Notes: generated from the sequence alone by a model not told the origin. A stretch of 52,371 nt of DNA from Bacteroidota bacterium (GCA_947466955.1 CANIFM010000002.1:1-52371); one strand, 5' to 3'; numbered from the stretch's first letter, positions 8,103-15,650 are shown. Numbers and translations are program-made.

Positions 8103-8219
8103 GGGCGTTACCGCAAGTCCTGAAAAAAAATTCAGGACTTGCGGTCGGGCAGTCCGCTGTATCCACAATATTGCTTCGTGCCGAGCAATAATGCGGGATG
8201 CCGCTTCCATCCCTAACGC
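8103..8219 (+). repeat. Cloverleaf-type dispersed repeat, copy B, inside the trp operon
   Basis: The ends GCGTTA (8105-8110) and TAACGC (8214-8219) pair. Hairpin 1 is a perfect 14-bp stem, CCGCAAGTCCTGAA (8111-8124) with TTCAGGACTTGCGG (8131-8144). The conserved core GGTCGGGC follows. Hairpin 2 is TATTGCT (8169-8175) with AGCAATA (8184-8190). Hairpin 3 is GGGAT/ATCCC around GCCGCTTCC. It starts two bases after the trpB stop and ends before trpA, so it must be transcribed within the trp mRNA. It keeps the trpA frame open and creates a false upstream extension of that gene. Confidence 0.85.
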
Positions 8220-8244
8220 ACCTCCTAACAACAATACAACTATT

Positions 8245-9009
8245 ATGAAAAATAGAATTTCAAACACATTATTAGAAAATAAAAAATTAATTTCAATTTA
8301 CTTTTCTGCTGGCTATCCTAATCTAAATGACACGGTTCAAATCATACAAGATTTAGAAAAAAGTGGCGTAGATATGATTGAAATTGGATTACCATTTAGT
8401 GATCCATTAGCCGACGGACCAACCATTCAAGAGAGTTCTACACTTGCAATTCAAAATGGAATGACAACCCAATTATTGTTTAGCCAATTGAAAAACATCA
8501 GAGAAACAGTGTCAATTCCGTTATTAATTATGGGATATTTCAATCCGATTTTACAATATGGAGTGGAAAAATTCTGTGAAAAATGTGCAGAAATTGGAAT
8601 TGACGGTCTTATAATTCCTGATTTACCCGTTGCCATTTACGATGAGAATTATAAAGCAATCTTTGAAAAAAACGGGATTTTTAATGTGTTTTTAATTACG
8701 CCGCAAACTTCAGAAAGTAGAATACGCTACATCGACAGCGTTTCAAATGGGTTTATTTATATGGTGAGTTCTGCGAATGTAACGGGTTCACAGTCAGATT
8801 TCGGAACAACTCAAGAATCTTATTTTCAAAGAATTGACGCAATGAATCTCAAAAACCCGCAAATTGTAGGATTTGGAATTAGTTCAAAAACAACTTTCAA
8901 TCAAGCGACAAAATATGCTAAAGGTGCGATTATTGGAAGTGCTTTTATAAAACATTTAACTGAAAACGGAACGCAATCCATTCCTGAATTTGTGAATCAG
9001 TTCAAGTAA
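8245..9009 (+). CDS. trpA: Tryptophan synthase alpha chain
   Basis: The 254-residue TIM-barrel subunit cleaves indole-3-glycerol phosphate and passes indole to TrpB. The catalytic Glu and Asp are in IEIGLPFSDPLADGP; MGYFNPILQYG, GLIIPDLP and GFGISSK are also present. The ATG at 8245 (MKNRISNTLLENKKL) is chosen because it fits the family length. The open frame continues upstream to 8101 only because repeat copy B has no stop in this frame. Last gene of the operon. Confidence 0.96.
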   Translation: MKNRISNTLLENKKLISIYFSAGYPNLNDTVQIIQDLEKSGVDMIEIGLPFSDPLADGPTIQESSTLAIQNGMTTQLLFSQLKNIRETVSIPLLIMGYFNPILQYGVEKFCEKCAEIGIDGLIIPDLPVAIYDENYKAIFEKNGIFNVFLITPQTSESRIRYIDSVSNGFIYMVSSANVTGSQSDFGTTQESYFQRIDAMNLKNPQIVGFGISSKTTFNQATKYAKGAIIGSAFIKHLTENGTQSIPEFVNQFK

Positions 9010-9039
9010 ATCAATTGTTAAATTTATGTTATTAAAAAA

Positions 9040-9077
9040 TTAAACGATTGTTTAAATTAAACAATCGTTTAATTTTG
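9040..9077 (+). promoter_or_regulatory. tetR promoter with two tandem palindromic operators
   Basis: Two 16-bp palindromes of form TTAAAC-N4-GTTTAA (9040-9055 and 9057-9072) stand one base apart and are also reverse complements of each other. TTG (9048-9050), a 19-base spacer and TAATTTTG (9070-9077) give a complete Bacteroidota promoter lying within the palindromes. A repressor bound here would block both elements. The tetR ATG follows at 9096. Confidence 0.8.
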
Positions 9078-9095
9078 CGGACATAAAAAATCTCA

Positions 9096-9722
9096 ATGAC
9101 TGATTTCAATGACAAGCAAATTCAAATCCTTCAAGTAGCCGAAACGCTATTTGCAGAGCACGGATTTGACGGGACATCAATCAGAACAATATCCAAAGAA
9201 GCCAAAATTAACATTGCAATGGTTTCCTATTACTTTGGATCTAAAGAAAAATTATTAGAAAGATTGATTTTCTTTAGAACGAACGATTTGAAATTGCAAT
9301 TGGAAAATGTTTCTAAAACAGAAGTATCACCATTAGAAAAAATTGAAAACTTCGTAGAACTTTATATTAATAAAATTGATGCCAACAGAAACTTGTATCA
9401 AATTCTACATTATGAAGTTTCATCGCAAAAACGAACCATCGATTTTAAAGCCTTTACAGAAATTAAAAAAAGCAATTTAGAAACCTTAAAAAGTATTATT
9501 GAAGAAGGACAAAATCAAAATATTTTTAAGAAAAACATCGCAATTCCCTTACTTACACCAACAATATTAGGAACGTATTTTCATTTCCATAGCAATAAAT
9601 CTTATTTCAAAGAAATTTTAAATTTGAAAACCGAATTAGAATATAATAATTATATCAAAACCGAATTAACAACGCACATTCAACAAACAATCAAATCACT
9701 TTTACTAAATGAAAGTCACTAA
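9096..9722 (+). CDS. TetR/AcrR-family transcriptional repressor
   Basis: A 208-residue one-domain regulator. The N-terminal helix-turn-helix is classical: QILQVAETLFAEHGFDGTSIRTISKEAKINIAMVSYYFGSKEKLLERLI (about residues 7-58). The rest is a helical ligand-binding and dimerisation domain with no recognisable ligand motif. It is the first gene of a four-gene run with an outer-membrane channel, a membrane-fusion protein and an MFS transporter. Its 3' end overlaps the next gene by 14 bases. It very likely represses its own operon through the double palindrome upstream. The inducing compound is unknown. Confidence 0.93.
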   Translation: MTDFNDKQIQILQVAETLFAEHGFDGTSIRTISKEAKINIAMVSYYFGSKEKLLERLIFFRTNDLKLQLENVSKTEVSPLEKIENFVELYINKIDANRNLYQILHYEVSSQKRTIDFKAFTEIKKSNLETLKSIIEEGQNQNIFKKNIAIPLLTPTILGTYFHFHSNKSYFKEILNLKTELEYNNYIKTELTTHIQQTIKSLLLNESH

Positions 9723-11040
9723 ATTATTGCTTATTGCAATGGTTTTCATTGGAATTCCATCGCTTAAAGCACAAGAAAAAACAGGTTTAACACTCAATGA
9801 AGCCATCAATATTGTACTTTCCAAAAGTAGCGAAGTTGCCTTGGCATCTGCAAAAGTGGAAACCAAAAAATACGAATCGGAATCGATAAAGAACAATAAA
9901 TATCCAGATTTGAGAGTTTCAGGTCAGTATTTACGCCTTACAAATGCCAATGTAAATTCTAATTTGAATTCCAATTCATCCAATCCGCCATCTTCACCAT
10001 TGGCAGTAAATCAATTGATGCTTGGGCAAATAAATTCCAACTTACCATTATTTTCAGGATTTAAATTACAAAATAGCATTAAAGCTTCAGAGAATTTATA
10101 CCAATCTGAAAAAGCAAAATTGGAACAAACCAAGGAAGCTGTTGCTATGGAAGTTGTCGAATATTACGCTAATTTATACCGTGCTCAAAAAGCCGTAAAC
10201 CTAATTACAGACAATTTAAAATCCGCAGAACAACGCGTATCGGATTTTACTGCATTAGAAAAAAACGGAATTATTGCTCGAAATGATTTGCTGAAAGCGC
10301 AATTGCAACAATCAAAAGTGCAATTATCATTGGACGAAGCCTATAAAAATGTATCAGTTTTGAATTATTATCTCATCACACTTTTAAAACTTCCTGAAGA
10401 CTACAAAATTGGAATTGACGAAAATCAATTTGCAAACAACCAACCGATAAATATTATCAAAAACGAGGAAATTGCATTGAAAAATAGAAAGGATTTGGAA
10501 GCCATTCATTTCATTGAAAAAGCAAGCGAAAACAATATCAAAATCGCAAAAAGCGCCTATTTCCCAACCGTAAATTTAACGGGTGGATTTATTTATTTAG
10601 ATTTAAAAAATGCCTTAACTGTTTCAAATGCTATGAATTTTGGTGTTGGAATTTCGTATGATGTTGCTAATATTTTCAAAAACAAATCCAACGTAAAAGC
10701 TGCAAAAAGTAGAGCATTAGAAGCATCGGAATCAGCCGCTATATTATCAGAAAAAATAAAAATTCAGGTGCAACAAGCCATTGAAAACTATAATTTGGCA
10801 TTGAAACAAAATCTGGTTTACGAACAAGCAATTGGGCAAGCAACAGAAAATTATAGAATTGTAAAAGATAAATACGACAACGGACTTTCAAACACCACCG
10901 ATTTACTAGAAGCCGATGTAGAACAACTGAATTCTAAAATAAATTATGCGTATTCAAGAGCGAATATTATGCTCAAATATTACGAAATGCAATCCGCTTC
11001 AGGGCAATTAACACAATCATTCCAACTTACAAAAAACTAA
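9709..11040 (+). CDS. TolC-family outer-membrane efflux channel
   Basis: A 443-residue protein with a signal peptide (MKVTKLLLIAMVFIGIPSLKAQ, cleavage likely after SLKA) and two repeated OEP halves rich in long amphipathic helices. It starts the mature part with LTLNEAINIVLSKSSEVALASAKVE, typical of TolC/OprM proteins. NGIIARNDLLKAQLQ and its counterpart DKYDNGLSNTTDLLEADVEQL mark the paired helical hairpins. It would form the trimeric exit duct for the transporter encoded two genes downstream. Gap to the next gene is 11 bases. Confidence 0.93.
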   Translation: MKVTKLLLIAMVFIGIPSLKAQEKTGLTLNEAINIVLSKSSEVALASAKVETKKYESESIKNNKYPDLRVSGQYLRLTNANVNSNLNSNSSNPPSSPLAVNQLMLGQINSNLPLFSGFKLQNSIKASENLYQSEKAKLEQTKEAVAMEVVEYYANLYRAQKAVNLITDNLKSAEQRVSDFTALEKNGIIARNDLLKAQLQQSKVQLSLDEAYKNVSVLNYYLITLLKLPEDYKIGIDENQFANNQPINIIKNEEIALKNRKDLEAIHFIEKASENNIKIAKSAYFPTVNLTGGFIYLDLKNALTVSNAMNFGVGISYDVANIFKNKSNVKAAKSRALEASESAAILSEKIKIQVQQAIENYNLALKQNLVYEQAIGQATENYRIVKDKYDNGLSNTTDLLEADVEQLNSKINYAYSRANIMLKYYEMQSASGQLTQSFQLTKN

Positions 11041-11051
11041 TATTTCATACT

Positions 11052-12128
11052 ATGGAAAATCAAAAAAGCAACAAAAAAAACATCATTATAGCCGTATTAA
11101 TTCTATCGGCATTGAGTTACGGAATCTATAAATATGTGCATTCTCTTTCTCACGAAAGTACGGACGACGCACAAATTGAAAAAAATATGAACCCAATTAT
11201 CCCAAGAGTCATGGGATATATCACGAAAGTAAATATCAAAGACAACGATTATGTAAAAAAAGGCGATACCCTTTTCACCATCGATAACAATGATTATATC
11301 GTGAAATTAGAAGATGCAAAAGCCGCATTAATTGCAGCGCAAGGCAATTTTGAAGTTTCAAAAGCCGATGTTGGAAGTGCTTTAGCGAGTGTTTCTGTAT
11401 CGGATGCCAACGTGCAATCGGCGAGTGGAACTATCGAAACTGCAAAAATCAGATTGGGACGAACAACCAACGATTTTGAGCGTTACGAAAATTTATATAA
11501 AAATCATTCTATTACAAAACAACAATACGAGCAAGCTTTGGCGGCAAAACAAGAGGCAGAAAGTCAGTTGCGAATTTTGCAACAACAACAAAAAGCCAGT
11601 ACATTTCAGAAATCGGTAATAATTGCAAAATCGAATGTTTCAAATAAACAAACCGAAGTAGCTTCCGCAAATATTAAACGTGCCGAAGCAATGTTGGCAG
11701 CAGCCAAATTAAACTTAAGTTATACAGTTGTAACCGCAGCAATTGACGGTCAAGTTTCTAAAATTTCCATTCAACCGGGACAATTAGTGCAACCGGGGCA
11801 AGCATTATTTTACATTATCAACAATCAAGAAGCGTGGGTAATTGCCAATTTCAAAGAAACACAATTGGACAAAATGAAAATGGGACAAAAAGTAACCGTG
11901 AAAGTTGATGCCTATCCAGACACCGATTTTCAAGGGGAACTTACTTCCTTTTCACCAGCAACAGGTTCTAAATTTTCTTTACTTCCGCCTGATAATGCCA
12001 CTGGAAATTTCGTGAAAACCATTCAACGATTGCCAGTGAAAATTAGTTTGAATACTTCTAATGATCCTGAAAAAATTAAATTACTACGTCCGGGAATGAA
12101 TGTAAATGTGGATGTTCATTTGAACTAA
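11052..12128 (+). CDS. HlyD/EmrA-type membrane fusion protein
   Basis: The 358-residue periplasmic adaptor has one N-terminal membrane helix (about 10-28), then STDDAQIEKNMNPIIPRVMGYITKVNIKDNDYVKKGDTLFTID, the first half of the lipoyl/biotinyl-like domain. A long coiled-coil hairpin runs from about 75 to 220. The second lipoyl half is YTVVTAAIDGQVSKISIQPGQLVQPGQALFYI. It ends with a beta-barrel domain. It links the inner-membrane MFS pump to the TolC-like channel. STDDAQI is typical of the EmrA subgroup, which pairs with DHA2 transporters such as the next gene. Confidence 0.93.
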   Translation: MENQKSNKKNIIIAVLILSALSYGIYKYVHSLSHESTDDAQIEKNMNPIIPRVMGYITKVNIKDNDYVKKGDTLFTIDNNDYIVKLEDAKAALIAAQGNFEVSKADVGSALASVSVSDANVQSASGTIETAKIRLGRTTNDFERYENLYKNHSITKQQYEQALAAKQEAESQLRILQQQQKASTFQKSVIIAKSNVSNKQTEVASANIKRAEAMLAAAKLNLSYTVVTAAIDGQVSKISIQPGQLVQPGQALFYIINNQEAWVIANFKETQLDKMKMGQKVTVKVDAYPDTDFQGELTSFSPATGSKFSLLPPDNATGNFVKTIQRLPVKISLNTSNDPEKIKLLRPGMNVNVDVHLN

Positions 12129-12163
12129 AAAAACGCCATTAAGTAGCATAACCAATAATAAAA

Positions 12164-13717
12164 ATGGTAGTAGAAGATCAAGATAGTTTAGTAGAATACG
12201 GTTTTAGAAGGGTAATTATCACAATTACAGCGGTGCTTTGTGCCTTGCTGGAAATCGTTGACACTACCATTGTAAACGTGGCTTTGAACAATATGCGAGG
12301 AAGTTTAGGGGCAACATTAACCGATGTCGCTTGGGTAATTACAGCTTATGCCATTGCCAATGTAATCATCATTCCAATGACCAGTTGGTTGTCGCAACAA
12401 TTTGGAAGACGGAATTATTTTGCTACTTCAATCATCATTTTTACCGTGGCTTCCTTTATGTGTGGAAACGCCACAAACATTTGGGAATTGGTCGCTTTTA
12501 GATTTATTCAAGGTTTAGGTGGCGGTGCGTTATTGGTTACTGCTCAAACCATTATCACCGAGAGTTACCCTATTGCTAAACGAGGAATGGCACAAGCTAT
12601 TTACGGAATGGGTGTTATTGTAGGCCCAACTTTGGGACCGCCATTGGGAGGTTATTTTGTAGATCATTTCTCTTGGCCGTATATTTTCTATATCAATATT
12701 CCCATTGGGATCATCGCTACATTTTTGACATTGGCTTTCGTGAGAAGTCCAAAATATGGCGAAAAACTAAAAGCGTCACAAGTCGATTGGTGGGGAATTG
12801 CATTTCTTGCCGCCTTCGTGGGTTCGCTACAATTTGTATTGGAACACGGGCAACAAGACGATTGGTTCAACGACCGAACAATTACACTTTTAACCGCAGT
12901 TTCTGCTTCTGGATTGATGCTTTTTATATGGCGAGAACTCACCTATAAACACCCAATTGTAAACCTCAGCGTATTGAAAAACACCAATCTTAGAGTCGGT
13001 GTAATAATGAGTTTTGTGTTAGGATTTGGGTTGTACAGTTCCACTTTCATCATACCAATTTACACGCAATCCGTTTTGGGATGGAGCGCATTAAACGCAG
13101 GATTAATTTTAATTCCGAGTTCCATAACCACAGGAATAATGATGCCAATGATAGGAAAAATGATACAACGCGGCGTTCCACAAGCCTATATGGTAGCCCT
13201 TGGATTCCTCGCATTTTTCGTATTTACCTATTGGATGCACAACGTAGTCACCCCAGACACAGGCGAAGAACACATTTTTTGGCCACTGATTTTGAGAGGC
13301 GTTGGATTGGGATTACTATTTGTACCCATAACCACATTATCCTTATCAACCTTGAAAGGGAAAGAAATTGGCGAAGGTGCTGCTTTCACAGGGATGATGC
13401 GACAATTAGGAGGTTCATTTGGAATCGCCATCATCACCACATTCATTGCCCGATTCAATCAAGAACACCGTGTAAATTTGGTTTCACACCTCGATAAAAC
13501 CAATTTTGCCGTTCAACAAAGAGTCCTACAATTACAACAAGGCTTTATGAACAAAGGCTTCAGCACCAACGAATCCCTAAACAGAGCCTACCAAGTTATG
13601 GATTATGGCGTGATGAAACAAAGCTCGGTACTGACTTTCGTTGACATTTTTTATTACTTAGGAATCTTGTTTTTGCTGTGCATCCCGTTTGTTTTACTCA
13701 TCAAAAAACGCAATTAG
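12164..13717 (+). CDS. DHA2-family MFS multidrug transporter (EmrB/QacA type)
   Basis: The 517-residue transporter has the length and about 14 hydrophobic segments of the DHA2 subfamily. Family signatures are LEIVDTTIVNVALNNM in helix 1, WLSQQFGRRNYF (motif A) between helices 2 and 3, RFIQGLGGGALL (motif B) and GMGVIVGPTLGPPLGGYF (the antiporter motif C). It is predicted to expel hydrophobic compounds or drugs in exchange for protons, working with the preceding adaptor and channel. It is the last gene of the operon. A structured repeat begins 13 bases after its stop. The substrate is unknown. Confidence 0.95.
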   Translation: MVVEDQDSLVEYGFRRVIITITAVLCALLEIVDTTIVNVALNNMRGSLGATLTDVAWVITAYAIANVIIIPMTSWLSQQFGRRNYFATSIIIFTVASFMCGNATNIWELVAFRFIQGLGGGALLVTAQTIITESYPIAKRGMAQAIYGMGVIVGPTLGPPLGGYFVDHFSWPYIFYINIPIGIIATFLTLAFVRSPKYGEKLKASQVDWWGIAFLAAFVGSLQFVLEHGQQDDWFNDRTITLLTAVSASGLMLFIWRELTYKHPIVNLSVLKNTNLRVGVIMSFVLGFGLYSSTFIIPIYTQSVLGWSALNAGLILIPSSITTGIMMPMIGKMIQRGVPQAYMVALGFLAFFVFTYWMHNVVTPDTGEEHIFWPLILRGVGLGLLFVPITTLSLSTLKGKEIGEGAAFTGMMRQLGGSFGIAIITTFIARFNQEHRVNLVSHLDKTNFAVQQRVLQLQQGFMNKGFSTNESLNRAYQVMDYGVMKQSSVLTFVDIFYYLGILFLLCIPFVLLIKKRN

Positions 13718-13730
13718 TTTTTTTTTATTT

Positions 13731-13854
13731 GGGTGCGCCCTCGTTTAGAACGATTTTAGTTACTACGCCATCTGTACTAAACGAGGTCGGGCTATTCGCT
13801 GCAATCTTTGCTGCACTTCGTTCCGCAAAGGATTTCCGCTGCTATCCCTCGCAC
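13731..13854 (+). repeat. Cloverleaf-type dispersed repeat, copy C
   Basis: The ends GTGCG (13733-13737) and CGCAC (13850-13854) pair. Hairpin 1 is CCTCGTTTAG (13739-13748) with CTAAACGAGG (13777-13786) and a 28-base loop. The conserved core GGTCGGGCTATTCGCTGCAAT follows in part. Hairpin 2 is CTTTGC (13806-13811) with GCAAAG (13825-13830). Hairpin 3 is GGAT/ATCC around TTCCGCTGCT. As with copies A and B it lies directly downstream of a gene and in the same direction. Confidence 0.85.
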
Positions 13855-13937
13855 GAAACCCTTCGATTTAAGAATTATGATTTATAGATTTTAGATTTTA
13901 GAATAACCGAATACACCTTTTCAAATAAAAAGTCATT

Positions 13938-13993
13938 TTGACGATTTGTAAGTATAATAACGTTACATTTGAAAATAAATAACGGAGGTTATT
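13938..13993 (+). promoter_or_regulatory. Candidate promoter and SD-bearing hairpin ahead of the cassette
   Basis: TACATTTG (13964-13971) fits the -7 consensus, with TTG at 13938-13940 as a possible -33 element 23 bases upstream. The transcript would carry AATAACGGAGGTTATT (13978-13993), a 6-bp stem with GGAG as its loop, ending directly before an ATG. GGAGG Shine-Dalgarno sequences are rare in Bacteroidota. The hairpin could hide the site or be a DNA operator. Confidence 0.5.
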
Positions 13994-14053
13994 ATGGCAC
14001 AAAGCCAACCCTTTTTGGGTAGATTACAGCCATTTTATGGCTGGTATAAATGA
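13994..14053 (+). CDS. Possible 19-residue leader peptide
   Basis: The frame encodes MAQSQPFLGRLQPFYGWYK, preceded by GGAGG five bases before the ATG. Its stop codon abuts the left inverted repeat of the cassette (14054). Inside it is a 7-bp hairpin CAGCCAT/ATGGCTG (14027-14033, 14037-14043). It may be a translated leader, the remnant of a gene cut by cassette insertion, or simply structured RNA. No homologue is recognised. Confidence 0.35.
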   Translation: MAQSQPFLGRLQPFYGWYK

Positions 14054-14068
14054 GTTGGCAGTAATGCT
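14054..14068. repeat. Left inverted repeat of the protease cassette
   Basis: GTTGGCAGTAATGCT matches, in inverted orientation with one mismatch in 15, AGCACTACTGCCAAC at 15228-15242. The two arms bracket the protease and membrane-protein genes. Confidence 0.75.
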
Positions 14069-14110
14069 AACGCAGAATCGACAAATTCAAGAACTTAATC
14101 AATATAATAT

Positions 14111-14764
14111 ATGAACATACAAACTTTACATCAAAAAATTTATACAGTTGGGAGAATTACTCCAACTGGCGTAAAGCTATTAGGAACTTGTTTTTCATTG
14201 AATGAAAGAGGGCTTTTTGCTACAGCGTCACATGTAACAAATAATGATAATACTAATCTCGTAATTTTTATTACCAATAATACAGACTTGACAACTTATC
14301 AAGACACATCAAATAATAGTGGTCAGACTATTCCAGTTTCAATTTACAAAGTTGATCCAATACGAGATATTTGTATTTTGCAAGTTGAACAAAATGTTTT
14401 TTCAGATTTGGTAATTGGAGGAAGTGATGACACAAATGTTGGAGAAAATGTTGGAATAGTTGGGTTTCCACATTGTGTTAATGGTAGAAATGTTTTAACG
14501 TACCAAAACACTGAAATTGGCGCCAAAGTACTAATTGAATCATCAGGAATAAAGTCTAAACATTTAATATTAAATATTCAAACCCGACCTGGACAATCAG
14601 GAAGCCCAATATTTCGCTTGTCAGATTCGCGTGTAATTGGAATGATTATTGGCTCTTACGTCCCAAATTCTGGAGGAAGTATTTCATTGGGTGGAATCGA
14701 CCCTGAAACTCTTCACCAAACTACTCATGCTGTTTCAACGGAATATATAACCAAAATGTTATAA
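14111..14764 (+). CDS. Trypsin-like serine protease, cytoplasmic
   Basis: The 217-residue protein has a chymotrypsin-fold catalytic triad in the right order and spacing: His41 in FATASHV, Asp86 in RDICILQV and Ser164 in GQSGSPIF. There is no signal peptide or membrane segment, and no PDZ domain, so it is not a DegP/HtrA protease. It lies two bases upstream of a gene for a small protein with hydrophobic helices. The pair is enclosed by inverted repeats. Small trypsin-like proteases paired with a membrane partner are known among bacterial defence and conflict systems. A similar role here is inferred, not shown. Confidence 0.85.
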   Translation: MNIQTLHQKIYTVGRITPTGVKLLGTCFSLNERGLFATASHVTNNDNTNLVIFITNNTDLTTYQDTSNNSGQTIPVSIYKVDPIRDICILQVEQNVFSDLVIGGSDDTNVGENVGIVGFPHCVNGRNVLTYQNTEIGAKVLIESSGIKSKHLILNIQTRPGQSGSPIFRLSDSRVIGMIIGSYVPNSGGSISLGGIDPETLHQTTHAVSTEYITKML

Positions 14765-14766
14765 TT

Positions 14767-15228
14767 ATGGAAGAATTTGACACATTAATTAACGCAGACC
14801 AAGCTGAAATATTAGCTTCTTTAGATGGTTTCCAAGTCGAAATTCTTGAATCATTTCTCATGCAAACTAAAAATGATTATTTAGAAAGCGCAGATAAATG
14901 GTTAAACGCAACAACCGCAAATACTGCTCAATTTGGAGGAGAAACAGGAAAGGCAAAAATCTACAGAGAAAAGTTACTTGATGAGATTGAAAAGTTCTTT
15001 TGTGGCGATGAATCTTATGAAGACGACAGAAAAAAAATAAGTGAAAGTACAGAGAAAACTAAACAATATTTAATTGGAGTTTTATCATCAGCAATTGGTG
15101 CGACGATGGGAGTTGCAGGAACTTTTATAGCTCCGGTTATAGCCTTACTTATAATGAGTATGGGAAAAATGGGAGTTAATGCTTGGTGTGCAATGAGGGT
15201 TGAAATAAAGGCTAATCAGCAGACATAA
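14767..15228 (+). CDS. Small membrane-associated protein partner of the protease
   Basis: The 153-residue protein is not recognised. Residues 1-95 are charged and probably helical (QAEILASLDGFQVEILESFL, ETGKAKIYREKLLDEIEKFF). Residues about 103-135 are strongly hydrophobic and glycine/alanine-rich (IGVLSSAIGATMGVAGTFIA, then PVIALLIMSM), enough for one long or two short membrane helices. A short basic tail follows. It begins two bases after the protease stop, implying co-translation. A plausible but untested model is a membrane effector activated or kept in check by proteolysis. Its stop codon touches the right inverted repeat. Confidence 0.75.
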   Translation: MEEFDTLINADQAEILASLDGFQVEILESFLMQTKNDYLESADKWLNATTANTAQFGGETGKAKIYREKLLDEIEKFFCGDESYEDDRKKISESTEKTKQYLIGVLSSAIGATMGVAGTFIAPVIALLIMSMGKMGVNAWCAMRVEIKANQQT

Positions 15229-15242
15229 GCACTACTGCCAAC
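15228..15242. repeat. Right inverted repeat of the protease cassette
   Basis: AGCACTACTGCCAAC is the inverted partner of 14054-14068 (14 of 15 bases). It overlaps the last base of the preceding stop codon and leads into the large palindromic element at 15236-15372. Confidence 0.75.
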
Positions 15243-15372
15243 ACAGGTTTTGCGCTATTGCGGTTTTAAGGCTTAATTTAAAGTTTGTTTTATATCTTTG
15301 AAGTCAGTGCTTAACCGAAAATTTCGGCATCTTTAGTCCGCAACATCGCAAAGCCTGGGGACGTTAGGTGCA
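15236..15372. repeat. Large imperfect palindrome resembling an integron attC site
   Basis: About 137 bases open with TGCCAAC and close with GTTAGGT (15366-15372), which fits the attC core GTTRRRY. Long imperfect arms, CAGGTTTTGCGCTATTGCGG (15245-15264) and CCGCAACATCGCAAAGCCTG (15341-15360), pair at 17 of 20 positions. The left core does not fit RYYYAAC perfectly, and no integron integrase is in the window. Length, position after a short gene cassette and architecture resemble attC, but the identity is only suggested. Confidence 0.45.
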
Positions 15373-15422
15373 AGCGTAACGCCTGTTCAGACATAAACTA
15401 AAGACGAAAATGCCAACGCTTC

Positions 15423-15486
15423 GCAAAATTAAAGTGGTGCAAGCCACTGCACAAGCCGACCCAAATTGCACCACATTTAATTTTGC
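15423..15486. repeat. Inverted-repeat element
   Basis: The left arm GCAAAATTAAAGTGGTGCAA (15423-15442) pairs with the right arm at 15466-15486 across 20 positions with one bulged base, around a GC-richer 23-base loop. It lies in the roughly 420-base gap between the cassette and the next gene. No open frame here looks like a gene. It may be a separate dispersed repeat next to the palindrome at 15236-15372. Confidence 0.65.
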
Positions 15487-15650
15487 CCAACCACACCCAA
15501 TGACCACCCACCACCCTGACAAATTGTTGAGAAGTTTGACGACTTCTTTATAACGACTTTGGAAAATTCTTTTTATATTCGCTCGGTGAGTTTTCTTTAG
15601 CAAATGGAAATGAATTAAAATTCATTAAAAAAAAATAAAATAATAGTATT

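Noticed and set aside
8101-8244. Upstream extension of trpA from 8101
   Set aside because: The extra 48 codons are the cloverleaf repeat read in frame. The ATG at 8245 gives the normal TrpA length.
13678-13887. Plus-strand frame of 69 codons overlapping the emrB 3' end
   Set aside because: It is out of frame with the transporter and then reads through repeat copy C.
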